62,695 nucleotides of DNA from positions 1 to 62,695 of the forward strand of contig NZ_JYLD01000022.1 in assembly GCF_001043025.1 (NCBI RefSeq), read 5' to 3'. The position numbers and the translations under genes are program-made. The stretch's first letter is position 1, and every line of letters begins with the position of its first letter. A model generated the notes under the pieces. The model saw only the letters and a list, made by a program, of their open reading frames with translations, did not search any database and was not told the origin of the DNA. Shown here one piece after another: positions 17,633 through 26,932 of the stretch. This DNA comes from Pseudomonas helleri (lineage in GTDB: Bacteria; Pseudomonadota; Gammaproteobacteria; Pseudomonadales; Pseudomonadaceae).

Positions 17633-20080
17633 ATGCTGTTGTTGTGGATAGTGGTTTTGATCGTAGGCGTTGCCTGGCTGGCCCACCGGCGCGTCTCCCC
17701 GCTCACGGCGATTGCCGTGGTAGCGATTTACCTGCTGATCATGGACTTCTTCAGCCATGCGCCGATCTGGGTGCTGGTGCTCTTGTGGGTGTTGCTGGCA
17801 GCGCCAGCGGCCTTGCTGCTACTGCCTGACCTGCGCCGCAAACGCTTTACGGCGCCGCTGTTCAGCTGGTTCCAGAAAGTCCTGCCGCCCATGTCGCAAA
17901 CCGAGCGTGATGCCATCGACGCTGGCACCGTGTGGTGGGACGGCCAGTTGTTCAGCGGACGCCCCGACTGGAACCAGTTGCTGGCCTACCCCAAAGCCCA
18001 ACTGACCGAAGAAGAGCAGGCGTTTATCGACGGCCCCACCGAAGAACTCTGTGCGATGGTCACCGACTGGCAGATCGGTCAGGCCATGGACTTGCCGCCA
18101 GAAGCCTGGGCGCACATTAAGGAGCACGGCTTTTTCGCCCTGATCATCCCCAAATCGTTCGGCGGCAAGGGCTTCTCGGCCTACGCCCACTCGCAAGTCG
18201 CCATGAAACTCGCCACTCGCAGCGGCGATCTGGCCTCGACGGTGATGGTGCCCAACTCCCTCGGCCCGGCCGAACTGTTGCTGCACTACGGCACCGAAGA
18301 ACAGCAAAACCATTACCTGCCGCGTCTGGCGCGTGGCGATGACATCCCGTGTTTTGCCCTCACCGGCCCGCTGGCGGGCTCCGACGCCGGGGCGATGCCC
18401 GACACTGGGATCATTTGCAAAGGCCAATGGCAAGGTGAAGAAGTCATCGGCCTGCGCCTGAACTGGGAAAAACGCTACATCACCCTCGGCCCTGTCGCCA
18501 CCCTGCTCGGCCTGGCGTTCAAGGCCCATGACCCGGAGCACTTGCTGGGCGACAAGGAAGATCTGGGCATCAGTTTGGCGTTGATCCCCACCGACACCCC
18601 CGGCGTTGAAATCGGTCGTCGGCATTTGCCGCTGGGCGCCGCGTTCATGAACGGCCCCAACTCAGGCAAGGATGTGTTTATCCCCCTGAGCTACCTGATT
18701 GGTGGCCAGGAAATGCTCGGCAAAGGCTGGATGATGTTGATGAACTGCCTGTCGGTCGGGCGTTCGATTTCGCTGCCAGCGGTCGGCACCGGCGCCGCCA
18801 AGTTCACCAGCCTGGTGACCGGGCAATACGCCCAGGTGCGCGAGCAGTTCAACGTGCCACTGGCGGCCTTTGAAGGCATTCAAGAAGCCCTCGCGCGTAT
18901 CGGCGGCAATGCCTGGCTGATGGACAGCGCCCGCATGCTCACCGCCAATGCGGTGGACCTGGGTGAAAAACCATCGGTGCTGTCAGCGATTCTCAAGTAC
19001 CACCTGACCGAGCGCGGCCGCGAGTGCATCAGCCATGCCATGGACGTGCACGGCGGCAAGGGCATCATCATGGGGCCCAATAACTATCTGGGCCGTAACT
19101 GGCAGGGCGCGCCGATTTTCATCACTGTTGAAGGGGCCAATATCCTGTCGCGCAACCTGATGATCTTTGGCCAGGGCGCCATTCGCTGCCATCCGTTTGT
19201 GCTCAAGGAAATGGCCCTGGCCGGGCGTGAAGACCGCGAACAGGCCCTGATCGAGTTTGATGGCCTGCTGCTCAAGCACATCGGTTTTGCCGTCAGCAAC
19301 TTCGCCAGCACCCTGGTGTTGAACCTGGGCCTGGGGCGCTTCGAGCACGCGCCCGGCAACACCCTCAGCCAAGGTTACTTCCGCGCTTTGAACCGTCAGG
19401 CAGCGGCTTTTGCGATGCTCGCTGACCTGAGCATGATGCTGCTGGGCGGCGAGCTTAAGCGCCGCGAGCGTTTGTCTGCGCGCCTGGGTGACGTGCTGAG
19501 CCATATGTACCTGGCCTCGGCAGCACTCAAGCGTTACCACGACCTGGACTCCCCCGAGCACCTCAACCCGTTGTTCAAGTGGGCCATGGAAGAAAGCCTC
19601 GGGCATTCGGAACGGGCGCTGGACGAGATCCTGAAAAACTTCCCGAGCCGACCATTGGGCTTTCTGTTGCGCGGCGTGGTGTTCCCGTTTGGTCGTCGCC
19701 ATACCGGGCCTTCTGATGCGCTGGATGCTGAAGTCGCGGCAGTACTGGGCCGGGCCAAAGGCGATCCGACACTCGAAGCGGTGCTTGCCGGCTGCTACCG
19801 CCCGCAATCTGCCGATGACGCGGTGGGCGCGTTGCAACATGCCGCGGATTTGCTCAAAGCCGCTCACCCGCTGCACAAAAAGCTCCACGACGCGCTGAAA
19901 AGTGGCCAGTTCAAACCGGTACCCGGCGAGCCGTCCATCGATTCAGCGTTGCACGCGGGCATCTTGCAACCGGCCGAAGCCGAAACCCTGCGCGCCGCTG
20001 AAGCCGCACGGCGCAAGGTGATTGATGTGGATGACTTCGCCAAAGACGAACTCACCCACAGCGAAGGAAAGATTCGCTAG
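17633..20080 (+). CDS. Acyl-CoA dehydrogenase, FadE type
   Basis: I choose ATG 17633 (815 residues), with GGAGG eight bases upstream. Three N-terminal hydrophobic segments (about 1-65) are followed by a linker, the FAD-dependent acyl-CoA dehydrogenase domain (about 120-500: CFALTGPLAGSDAG, DVHGGKGIIMGP), and the C-terminal domain found in E. coli FadE. The family performs the first step of beta-oxidation, forming trans-2-enoyl-CoA. Size and N-terminal membrane segments match FadE rather than the shorter soluble enzymes. Confidence 0.94.
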   Translation: MLLLWIVVLIVGVAWLAHRRVSPLTAIAVVAIYLLIMDFFSHAPIWVLVLLWVLLAAPAALLLLPDLRRKRFTAPLFSWFQKVLPPMSQTERDAIDAGTVWWDGQLFSGRPDWNQLLAYPKAQLTEEEQAFIDGPTEELCAMVTDWQIGQAMDLPPEAWAHIKEHGFFALIIPKSFGGKGFSAYAHSQVAMKLATRSGDLASTVMVPNSLGPAELLLHYGTEEQQNHYLPRLARGDDIPCFALTGPLAGSDAGAMPDTGIICKGQWQGEEVIGLRLNWEKRYITLGPVATLLGLAFKAHDPEHLLGDKEDLGISLALIPTDTPGVEIGRRHLPLGAAFMNGPNSGKDVFIPLSYLIGGQEMLGKGWMMLMNCLSVGRSISLPAVGTGAAKFTSLVTGQYAQVREQFNVPLAAFEGIQEALARIGGNAWLMDSARMLTANAVDLGEKPSVLSAILKYHLTERGRECISHAMDVHGGKGIIMGPNNYLGRNWQGAPIFITVEGANILSRNLMIFGQGAIRCHPFVLKEMALAGREDREQALIEFDGLLLKHIGFAVSNFASTLVLNLGLGRFEHAPGNTLSQGYFRALNRQAAAFAMLADLSMMLLGGELKRRERLSARLGDVLSHMYLASAALKRYHDLDSPEHLNPLFKWAMEESLGHSERALDEILKNFPSRPLGFLLRGVVFPFGRRHTGPSDALDAEVAAVLGRAKGDPTLEAVLAGCYRPQSADDAVGALQHAADLLKAAHPLHKKLHDALKSGQFKPVPGEPSIDSALHAGILQPAEAETLRAAEAARRKVIDVDDFAKDELTHSEGKIR

Positions 20081-20088
20081 CAGGACAG

Positions 20089-20124
20089 CGGGCGCGCAGA
20101 GCTTTATACTCTCGCGCCCGTTTT
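20089..20124 (+). terminator. Terminator after the acyl-CoA dehydrogenase gene
   Basis: CGGGCGCG(C)AGAG pairs with CTCTCGCGCCCG around loop CTTTATA and is followed by TTTTGCT. It ends the fadE-like transcript; the next plus-strand gene starts 19 bp later and needs either readthrough or its own promoter. A TATACT hexamer overlaps the loop. Confidence 0.75.
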
Positions 20125-20142
20125 GCTCTAGAGGACTCCACC

Positions 20143-20559
20143 ATGGCCACTAATGACCTCAACCACAATCTCGCCCTGCTCGATATGCTGCGCAGCATCC
20201 TGGTTGCCGTCGGTGACGCCGAGCAAATCCCGGAAGAAAGCCATGCGCTGTTTATTGAACGCTTCGACGAGATGAAAGCCGGTCTGTTGACCGATTTTGA
20301 TGAAAGCCAATACCTGGGCCAGGACATTCTCTGCCAGGTGATCGAACGCTACCCGCAAATCGCCCACGTGGTACCGCGTGACCTGTTGTGGTTCTTCGGC
20401 GGTTCCTGCTTCAACTTCCTCGCCGATGAAGAGTTGGACATGTATGAGGCGCTGGAAGAACGCCGCTTTGAAGCCGAAGAAAACGGCGAGCCGTTCGACT
20501 GGAATCAGGAAAAGCAGTTCATGGCGCTGCCGACCGACGCAGACAGCCCGCAGCACTGA
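20143..20559 (+). CDS. PA2817 family conserved hypothetical protein
   Basis: A 138-residue acidic, soluble protein (MATNDLNHNLALLDML) with no signal or membrane segment. I recognise it as a Pseudomonas family named after PA2817; its function is unknown. The neighbouring acyl-CoA dehydrogenase, GST and ABC exporter match the P. aeruginosa neighbourhood. AGAGGA ten bases upstream is the ribosome site. Confidence 0.85.
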   Translation: MATNDLNHNLALLDMLRSILVAVGDAEQIPEESHALFIERFDEMKAGLLTDFDESQYLGQDILCQVIERYPQIAHVVPRDLLWFFGGSCFNFLADEELDMYEALEERRFEAEENGEPFDWNQEKQFMALPTDADSPQH

Positions 20560-20577
20560 TTGGCACACTGAATGCCC

Positions 20578-20613
20578 AAGACCCGCCCGGTTAACCGCGC
20601 GGGTCTTTTTTTG
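20578..20613 (+). terminator. Terminator shared by converging genes
   Basis: AAGACCCGC (20578-20586) pairs with GCGGGTCTT (20599-20607), followed by seven T. It ends the PA2817-like gene, and its right half encodes the last codons and stop (20591-20593) of the opposing LysR gene. Confidence 0.85.
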
Positions 20614-21553
20614 CCCCCAACGTCGGTTCTTGCGCCAGCCGCTCAACCAGAAAATCGATAAACACCCGCAGCTTGGGTGGCAGATAGCGCGTCGGGGTAT
20701 GCAGCAGCCACACACCGCCGTGGTACGAGGCAATAAAATTCCAGGCCGGTAGCACCTGCACAACCTCGCCCAACTCCAGCGCCTGACGCGCCGTGAAGTA
20801 AGGCAAGCTGCCAATGCCGATGTGCTGCAACACCGCATCCAGCCGCACCCCTGTGTGGTTGGCCGCGTAACGCCCGGTGACCCCGACCGTCACCGTCTTG
20901 CTGCCTTGCTTGAATTTCCAGCGGGCATCCGCCGGGGTTTCGCCCAGATAGATACAACTGTGATGGCGCAAATCCTCCGGCTGGCGGGGCGTGCCATGTT
21001 CCGCCAGGTAGGCTGGCGTAGCGCAGAGCAAATGCTCGATCAAAAACAACTGGCGGCCCACCAGGCCCGGTGGCGGCTGGTCGGTGATACGCATGCTCAA
21101 ATCCACGTTGTCGTCGATCAGGTCGACATGGCGGTCCTCCAGAATCAATTGCACATCGACCTTGGGGTAACGCCGTAAAAACTCGGGCATGTGCGGATGC
21201 ACCACATAGCGCCCCACCGCCTTGGGCACGCTGACGCGAATCAGCCCTTCAGCCTCCTGGCTGTAGCGACCACTGAGGTCCATGACCGATTGCGCTGCCC
21301 CCACCACCTCCTGGCAACGCTTGAACACCTCCTCGCCCACATCACTCAGGCGCAGCTTGCGGGTGGTGCGCTGCAGCAGGCGGATCGCCAGGGCCTTTTC
21401 CAGTCGGGCGACACTGCGGCTGATGGCAGACGGCGAGGTGTCCAACTGTCGCGCAGCCTCGGAAAAATTGCCGACCTCGACCACCCTCACGAAGACCACC
21501 ATTTCAGCCAGTAATGACAGCGGTAGATTTATGCTCACAGCGCACAGGTCCAT
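20591..21553 (-). CDS. LysR family transcriptional regulator
   Basis: A 320-residue regulator. A winged helix-turn-helix covers about 10-70 (FSEAARQLDTSPSAISRSVARL read in two parts), followed by an effector-binding domain of the CrgA type with IRVSVPKAVGRYVVHP. It diverges from the alanyl-tRNA editing gene across a 73-bp spacer and may act there; its own start could instead be the GTG at 21538. The inducer is unknown. Confidence 0.92.
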   Translation of the reverse strand: MDLCAVSINLPLSLLAEMVVFVRVVEVGNFSEAARQLDTSPSAISRSVARLEKALAIRLLQRTTRKLRLSDVGEEVFKRCQEVVGAAQSVMDLSGRYSQEAEGLIRVSVPKAVGRYVVHPHMPEFLRRYPKVDVQLILEDRHVDLIDDNVDLSMRITDQPPPGLVGRQLFLIEHLLCATPAYLAEHGTPRQPEDLRHHSCIYLGETPADARWKFKQGSKTVTVGVTGRYAANHTGVRLDAVLQHIGIGSLPYFTARQALELGEVVQVLPAWNFIASYHGGVWLLHTPTRYLPPKLRVFIDFLVERLAQEPTLGAKKDPRG

Positions 21554-21626
21554 TGAAAATTGGAGGGATTATCACACCCAAGGGGCGTCCCTATACTTTA
21601 AACCTAATTGTTTCAGGACTCGCCAC

Positions 21627-22247
21627 ATGACCTCACGCCTGTTTTATACCGACGACACCCTCACCGCCGACGTCGACGTACTCAGTTGCACCGCGCACGA
21701 CGACGGCTTTGCCGTCATTCTCAAGGCCACACCTTTTCATCCGCAGGGCGGCGGACAGCCCAGCGACACTGGCTGGATTGGCGCCAGTGAAGTGCTCAAG
21801 GTGTTCCAGGAGCACGACCGGATTGTGCATATCGTCCAGCAGGCAGTGCCGCTGGGTACGGCGCAGGCCCACGTGGATGAGGCCCGCCGTGAGTTAAACA
21901 GCCGGCTGCATTCGATGGGGCATTTGATTGGTGTGTGCGGCGAACGCGCAGGCTGGAAGCCGATCAAGGCACACCACTGGCCGGGGGAATGCCGGGTCAG
22001 TTTTATGCCGGGTGAGAACGCTCAACCGATGCACATCGAACAGATCAAAGAACAGCTTGAGCAGTGGATCAGCGCTGACCTGCCACGGGTCATTCAGGTC
22101 AACGCCGACCAGCGCTTTATCGGCTTTGGCGAACTGCCGAGCTACCCGTGCGGCGGCACCCATGTCAGCTCGCTGAAGCAATTACACGCCGCGCCGACCT
22201 TGTCGATCAGTGAAAAGAAAGGTGTGCTTGCTGTTCGCTATCAATAG
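21627..22247 (+). CDS. Alanyl-tRNA editing protein (AlaX type)
   Basis: From ATG 21627 (206 residues, MTSRLFYTDD) the protein matches the stand-alone editing domain of alanyl-tRNA synthetase, which hydrolyses Ser-tRNA(Ala) or Gly-tRNA(Ala). HPQGGGQPSDTG is the N-terminal core. The zinc ligands are HSMGH near residue 97 and CGGTH near residue 185. The long open frame from 21282 overlaps the opposing LysR gene and is not used. It has no catalytic synthetase domain. Confidence 0.92.
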   Translation: MTSRLFYTDDTLTADVDVLSCTAHDDGFAVILKATPFHPQGGGQPSDTGWIGASEVLKVFQEHDRIVHIVQQAVPLGTAQAHVDEARRELNSRLHSMGHLIGVCGERAGWKPIKAHHWPGECRVSFMPGENAQPMHIEQIKEQLEQWISADLPRVIQVNADQRFIGFGELPSYPCGGTHVSSLKQLHAAPTLSISEKKGVLAVRYQ

Positions 22248-22253
22248 CACTCT

Positions 22254-22351
22254 GTGGGAGCGGGCTTGCTCGCGATGATCGTTAACAATCACGCATATTT
22301 GCCTGGTAAATGAGGCGCTCTGAAGGCCATCGCGAGCAAGCCCGCTCCCAC
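22254..22351. repeat. Inverted REP pair
   Basis: A perfect 23-bp inverted repeat, GTGGGAGCGGGCTTGCTCGCGAT in two parts (22254-22276 and 22329-22351), flanks 52 bp. It lies between the end of the editing gene and the converging ABC operon. It is a variant of the 14.9-kb and 27.4-kb copies, with GTGGG in place of GTAGG. Confidence 0.88.
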
Positions 22352-22377
22352 TTGGGTCGTGTCGCTCATAAGAGGCA

Positions 22378-23211
22378 TCACTCGATTTTCGCCCGCTGAC
22401 GCTGAACAAAGCGGTTCACGTAATCGTCCGCAGGCGTGTGCAGAATCTCTTGTGGTGTGCCCACCTGCACCAACTGCCCGTCCTTGAGGATGGCAATGCG
22501 GTTGCCAATACGCAGCGCTTCGTCCAGATCATGGGTGATAAAAACGATGGTTTTTTGCAACGTGCGTTGCAGCTCCAGCAGTTGGTCCTGCATCTCGGCG
22601 CGGATCAGCGGGTCGAGGGCACTGAAGGCTTCGTCCATCAAAATGATGTCGGTGTCGGTGGCCAATGCACGGGCCAACCCCACGCGCTGGCGCATGCCAC
22701 CCGAGAGCTGGTGGATAAACGCCTGCTCATAACCTTGCAAACCCACCACCGTGATCCAGTGCCGGGCGCGCTCGTTGCACTGCGCCGTGCTCTCCCCGCG
22801 CACTTTGAGGCCGTACGCCACGTTTTCCAACACGTTGCGGTGCGGCAACAGGCCAAAATTCTGGAACACCATGCTGATTTTTTGCCGCCGAAACTGGCGC
22901 AAAGTCGGCATGTCGTATTCAAGGATGTTTTCACCCTCCACCAGAATCTGCCCGCTGGTCGGGTCGATCAGGCGGTTGAAGTGACGCACCAGCGTCGACT
23001 TGCCCGACCCGGACAAACCCATGATGACGAACACTTCGCCCGCTTGAATCGACAGCGACAAGTCGTTGATGCCCACCACGCTGCCGGTTTTGGCCAGCAC
23101 GTCGGCTTTGCTCTGGCCCTCCTTGATCATGGCCAGGGCTTCTTTCTCGCGCTTGCCAAACACCTTGAAGACATTGCGCACTTCGATCTTGTTGATCACA
23201 GCCTCACTCAT
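22378..23211 (-). CDS. Quaternary amine (glycine betaine/choline) ABC transporter, ATP-binding protein
   Basis: From ATG 23211 this is a 277-residue ATPase. Walker A is GLSGSGKST near residue 64, the Q-loop FQNFGLLPH, the signature LSGGMRQRVGLARAL, and Walker B IILMDEAFSAL. The N-terminal VFKVFGKREKEAL and the VVGINDLSLSI insertion identify the ProV/OpuA branch. There is no C-terminal CBS pair, so it is shorter than E. coli ProV. The start lies inside the permease 3' end (8-bp overlap). Confidence 0.93.
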   Translation of the reverse strand: MSEAVINKIEVRNVFKVFGKREKEALAMIKEGQSKADVLAKTGSVVGINDLSLSIQAGEVFVIMGLSGSGKSTLVRHFNRLIDPTSGQILVEGENILEYDMPTLRQFRRQKISMVFQNFGLLPHRNVLENVAYGLKVRGESTAQCNERARHWITVVGLQGYEQAFIHQLSGGMRQRVGLARALATDTDIILMDEAFSALDPLIRAEMQDQLLELQRTLQKTIVFITHDLDEALRIGNRIAILKDGQLVQVGTPQEILHTPADDYVNRFVQRQRAKIE

Positions 23212-24058
23212 CATTTGCCCCATGCCGTGGTCGGCCATAGGCCTGGGTTATGCGGTCGATGACCACAGCCAGAATCACAATCGCCAGCCCGGCTTCCAGG
23301 CCCTTGCCGACGTTGAGTGTCTGAATCCCCACCAGCACGTTCTCGCCCAAGCCACGGGCGCCAATCATCGACGCGATGACCACCATCGACAGCGCCATCA
23401 TGGTGGTCTGGTTGATCCCTGCCATGATGCTCGGCATGGCCAACGGCAATTGCACCCCGAACAGTTGTTGCCAGGGGTTGGCCCCGAAGGCATTGATGGC
23501 TTCCATCACTTCGTGGTCAACCTGGCGCAAACCCAGATCGGTGAGACGAATCAATGGCGGCACCGCGTAGATCACCGTGGCGAAAATGGCCGGGACCTTG
23601 CCCAGACCAAACAGCATCAACACCGGGATCAGGTACACGAAGCTGGGCATGGTTTGCATGATGTCCAGCAGCGGCATCAACAGCGTGCGCAAGCGGTTGC
23701 TGCGCGCCGCCAAAATACCCAGCGGGATGCCCAGCAGCACGGAGATCACCGTGGCCACCATCACCAGCGCCAGGGTTTGCATCAGCTTGTCCCACAGCCC
23801 CACCGCGCCGACCAGAAACAACAGCCCCACGATCAGCACGCTGCTGACCACTTTGCGCGTGGCGTGCCAGGCAATCACCCCGACGATCAGCAGCATCAGC
23901 CACCACGGGGTCAGGCGCAGCAGGTTTTCAAGGCTAACGATGGCCCACAGCAAGGTGTCGGAGATGTGTCGGAACACATCCCCGTAGTTGCTGACCAGCG
24001 CATCGACCCAGGTATTGACCCAGCCGGCGATGGAAAACGTCAGATTTTCAGGAAACAT
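23204..24058 (-). CDS. Quaternary amine ABC transporter, permease
   Basis: A 284-residue inner-membrane protein with about six spans. The BPD_transp_1 coupling motif, EAINAFGANPWQQLFGVQLP, lies near residue 190. The N-terminal IAGWVNTWVDALV resembles the family's periplasmic/amphipathic leader. It is the middle gene of binding protein-permease-ATPase, 21 bp after the binding protein. With its partners it imports osmoprotectant or catabolic quaternary amines. Confidence 0.93.
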   Translation of the reverse strand: MFPENLTFSIAGWVNTWVDALVSNYGDVFRHISDTLLWAIVSLENLLRLTPWWLMLLIVGVIAWHATRKVVSSVLIVGLLFLVGAVGLWDKLMQTLALVMVATVISVLLGIPLGILAARSNRLRTLLMPLLDIMQTMPSFVYLIPVLMLFGLGKVPAIFATVIYAVPPLIRLTDLGLRQVDHEVMEAINAFGANPWQQLFGVQLPLAMPSIMAGINQTTMMALSMVVIASMIGARGLGENVLVGIQTLNVGKGLEAGLAIVILAVVIDRITQAYGRPRHGANDE

Positions 24059-24079
24059 GCATGGCTCGTACTCAGTGAA

Positions 24080-25102
24080 TTATTTGGCGATAAGCGCCGC
24101 ATCAACTTTTTGCGCCGCCTCGCCAGTCACCCAGCTGTGCCAGATCTGCGGCTGGTCGCGCAAAAACGCTTCGGCAGCCTGGCGCGGTTCGGTGCGTTTT
24201 TCACTCATGTCAGCCAGGGTTTTGTTCAGCAAATCGATCGGAAAATCGACCTTTTCATAGAACTCGACCAACTGCGGGTACTGGGTTTTGAACGGGGTTG
24301 ATACACCAATCGCCAGTTTTGCCGGCAATGAGCGCGTGCCCTTCGGGTTAGGGTTATTGACGTCAGACAGGGTTTTCCAGGCCTCGGCATCGAAGGCCGG
24401 TTCGTCCAGTTTGATCAGTTTGTAGCGACCGATCAGCGGGGTCGGCGACCAGTAGTAGAACAGCACCGGTTTGCCACGACGGATCAACGAAGCGACTTCA
24501 GCGTCCAGTGCAGCGCTGGAGCCGGTGCGGAAGTTCACGAAGTCTTTGTCCAGGCCATAGGCCTTGAGTTTCTGGCTGTTGACGATCTCGGAGGTCCAGC
24601 CCGTCGGGCTGTTAAGGAAGCGCCCACGGCTTGGGTCTTCGGGGTCACGGAACACGTCTTTGTAGCGCTTCAAGTCGTCCACCGACTTCAAATCCGGGGC
24701 CAACGGCTTGATGCCTTTTTCCGCGTCGCCCTTGATCACGTATTCAGGCACCCACCAGCCTTCACTGGCGTTTTTGACGATGTCACCCAGCCCCGAGACT
24801 TTGCCCTCGGCTTCAGCTTTGATCCACGCGGGGCTGCGCCCGGCCCACTCCTCGCCGATCACCTGAATGTCGTTTTTAGCCAGCGCCGCCTCAAGGCTTA
24901 CCGTACTGCCCGGCAAGGTATCGGTCGCCTCGCCATAGCCCTTCTCGGTCAAAATGCGCAGCACTTCGGTGATAAAGCTGCCGCTTTCCCAAGTGATGTC
25001 ACCAAAGTGAATCGGGGTGTTTTTGCTGTCAGCCAGGACCGGCTGGCTCAACAATCCAAGTGCCAGCAGCGAGCCACCGAGCCATTTTTTAAGGTTGTTC
25101 AT
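24080..25102 (-). CDS. Quaternary amine ABC transporter, periplasmic binding protein
   Basis: A 340-residue protein with a Sec signal (MNNLKKWLGGSLLALGLL, cleavage after LA near residue 24). The mature part belongs to the OpuAC/ProX family: FGDITWESGSFITEVLRI, then several Trp and Tyr that could build an aromatic box. It is the first gene of the operon. Glycine betaine, choline, carnitine or proline betaine are all possible; the ligand cannot be fixed by eye. Confidence 0.92.
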   Translation of the reverse strand: MNNLKKWLGGSLLALGLLSQPVLADSKNTPIHFGDITWESGSFITEVLRILTEKGYGEATDTLPGSTVSLEAALAKNDIQVIGEEWAGRSPAWIKAEAEGKVSGLGDIVKNASEGWWVPEYVIKGDAEKGIKPLAPDLKSVDDLKRYKDVFRDPEDPSRGRFLNSPTGWTSEIVNSQKLKAYGLDKDFVNFRTGSSAALDAEVASLIRRGKPVLFYYWSPTPLIGRYKLIKLDEPAFDAEAWKTLSDVNNPNPKGTRSLPAKLAIGVSTPFKTQYPQLVEFYEKVDFPIDLLNKTLADMSEKRTEPRQAAEAFLRDQPQIWHSWVTGEAAQKVDAALIAK

Positions 25103-25180
25103 ACGGATTCTCTTGTCATGGATAGGGGCAAAACTATCGGCCGCACTGACTTCAGCGTAGCCGTTGGCATCGCAGGGCGG

Positions 25181-25972
25181 TTAAAGCAACACCTCATAAC
25201 CTGCCGCGCTCGCTTCACGCTGGTAGCCAATAACGACGTGGTAGTCGGTTTCGCTGGCCGGTAATACTTCCTGTAAACCCAAGGTGGCACTTACCTGTGG
25301 CAACTGCTGCAAGGCAAGGTTCATTGCCTCACGAATACGCTCAGCGCCCGCGCTGCCGGCACTGAGTGCGGTGATGTAAGGCAAATTGGGGCTAATGGCA
25401 GTGCGCGCAACAATGCGCAACCCGGCGACTTCGGCCGGGGCATAACGCGCCAGGCAGGCAAACGTGACGCTGTCGATAGAGGCCAGGTCTGCCCAGCCTT
25501 CGCGCACCCAGCGCAGGCTTTGTTGATGCGCGCCGCTGGTCGCCACCGAGGCAAAAAAACGCCCGTCTTGCTGCACGGGCGTCAGCCGATGACGGAACAG
25601 GTTCATGCCACTGTTGGAGTGCCGGTCATTGATCACCCCGCGGCTGCCCCTGAAATCCGCCAGTTCGACACGCGGGTCGGTTTCGCGGCCGACAATCACG
25701 CTGCAATGGCGCCCGGCGCTGCTGTCGGGCCATTCATAACGCGGGCGGCCGACCACTTGCACCTGGCCTTGCAACTGAGTCAGCAGCGGGTAGCCGCAGG
25801 TTTGGGTCAGCAACAAATCGGGCGAGCGAAACAGCTCCAGCAACTCAATGCCCGAGGCGTCGCGGCGCGTGGCCTGCAACAGCTCAAGGATACGTGTCAG
25901 CCATTGTTCATTGGCCTCACGCACCTGCTCGGGGGCCACGTACATCAATAACTCTGCATAACCGCCTGACAT
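25181..25972 (-). CDS. PhnD/SsuA/transferrin-family substrate-binding-like protein without a signal peptide
   Basis: A 263-residue protein with the PhnD-type fold pattern: CGYPLLTQLQGQVQVVGRP, SVIVGRETDP, then SNSGMNLFRH and WADLASIDSV. The family usually supplies phosphate, phosphonate or related anions to ABC transporters, but the N-terminus (MSGGYAELLMYVAPEQV) has no secretion signal and no permease or ATPase lies beside it. It may be a cytoplasmic sensor or a stand-alone protein. It lies between the betaine operon and the desaturase, same strand. Confidence 0.82.
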   Translation of the reverse strand: MSGGYAELLMYVAPEQVREANEQWLTRILELLQATRRDASGIELLELFRSPDLLLTQTCGYPLLTQLQGQVQVVGRPRYEWPDSSAGRHCSVIVGRETDPRVELADFRGSRGVINDRHSNSGMNLFRHRLTPVQQDGRFFASVATSGAHQQSLRWVREGWADLASIDSVTFACLARYAPAEVAGLRIVARTAISPNLPYITALSAGSAGAERIREAMNLALQQLPQVSATLGLQEVLPASETDYHVVIGYQREASAAGYEVLL

Positions 25973-25990
25973 ACAGCGCTCCTGGTGACG

Positions 25991-26932
25991 TTAAACAAAC
26001 GGGTGTTTGGGGCTATCAATGGCGTGCACCGCGTGCCGACGAATCAACTCGCCATAGCCGTGCACCACATAATGGCCGCTGCGCTGTTGCCATTGCTCAC
26101 GCCGCGCCCGGTACACCCTGGGCATGTAGAACCAGGGCAAACGCGGCAGATCGTGGTGCACCAAGTGCAAGTTCAGATTCAGGAACAACCAGGTCCACGG
26201 CCAGCCAGCTTCATTGAGCACCGTACGCTGTTCGGGACGGGCTGCGGGGCGGTGCTCGTAAAAAGAGCGGACCATGCCGACAGACAGCACCGGGACGGTG
26301 ACCAAAAACACGTATTGCCAGACCGTCACGGCGCTGTAGCGGGCGATAAAGGCAAACATCAGCAGCGTGAAAAAGCCGTGGGTCAGCCACATCAGCCAGG
26401 CTTTGCGCTCGCCTTGGCGCAGTCGCTGAAGTTCTTCTTTGGCCATCCCGTACAACGCCAAAGGCGGGCCAACCAGCAAGCGGCCCGGCACGGTTTTGTT
26501 CAGCCAGAGCACAGCGCGAAACAACCTGGAACTGCGCTCCCAGCCTGACTGGCTGAGATAACGGCTTTCGGGATCGACGCCGGGGATGGTCAGGTCATGA
26601 TCGTGGTGATGCTGCAAGTGGCTGTCGCGGTACAAGGTGTACGGGTACCACAGAGCAAAGGGCGCATAGCCCAGCACCTTATTCAGCCAATTGAAACGGG
26701 TGGGATGGCCATGCAACAGCTCGTGCTGAACTGACATCCACAGCACCACCACCGGGATCAACAGCACAATCGTCCACCCCGCGCCAAGCACCGGGCTGGC
26801 CAGCATCAAAGCAAACCAGGCGCTGGGCACCGCAATCAACAACAACCAGGTGGGCCATTGCGTACGACCGGTAAAGGTGTGAGCCAGGGCCTGAATGTCT
26901 TGTTGCTGAGCGCTGTCAAAATAATGCGACAT
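25991..26932 (-). CDS. Membrane fatty acid desaturase family protein
   Basis: A 313-residue di-iron membrane enzyme. Three histidine clusters are visible: HELLHGH, HLQHHHDHD, and HLVHHDLP near the C-terminus. Spans are near 25-65 and 150-200. The family introduces double bonds in acyl chains or hydroxylates related substrates. The PhnD-like gene begins 18 bp downstream, so the two are probably co-transcribed. Confidence 0.88.
   Translation of the reverse strand: MSHYFDSAQQQDIQALAHTFTGRTQWPTWLLLIAVPSAWFALMLASPVLGAGWTIVLLIPVVVLWMSVQHELLHGHPTRFNWLNKVLGYAPFALWYPYTLYRDSHLQHHHDHDLTIPGVDPESRYLSQSGWERSSRLFRAVLWLNKTVPGRLLVGPPLALYGMAKEELQRLRQGERKAWLMWLTHGFFTLLMFAFIARYSAVTVWQYVFLVTVPVLSVGMVRSFYEHRPAARPEQRTVLNEAGWPWTWLFLNLNLHLVHHDLPRLPWFYMPRVYRARREQWQQRSGHYVVHGYGELIRRHAVHAIDSPKHPFV

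Noticed and set aside
17497..17829. Plus-strand frame upstream of and overlapping the acyl-CoA dehydrogenase
   Set aside because: It overlaps two well-supported genes in a different frame and has no family features.
23066..24301. Plus-strand 411-codon frame opposite the betaine permease
   Set aside because: His/Gln-rich antisense shadow; the permease and ATPase on the other strand are clear.
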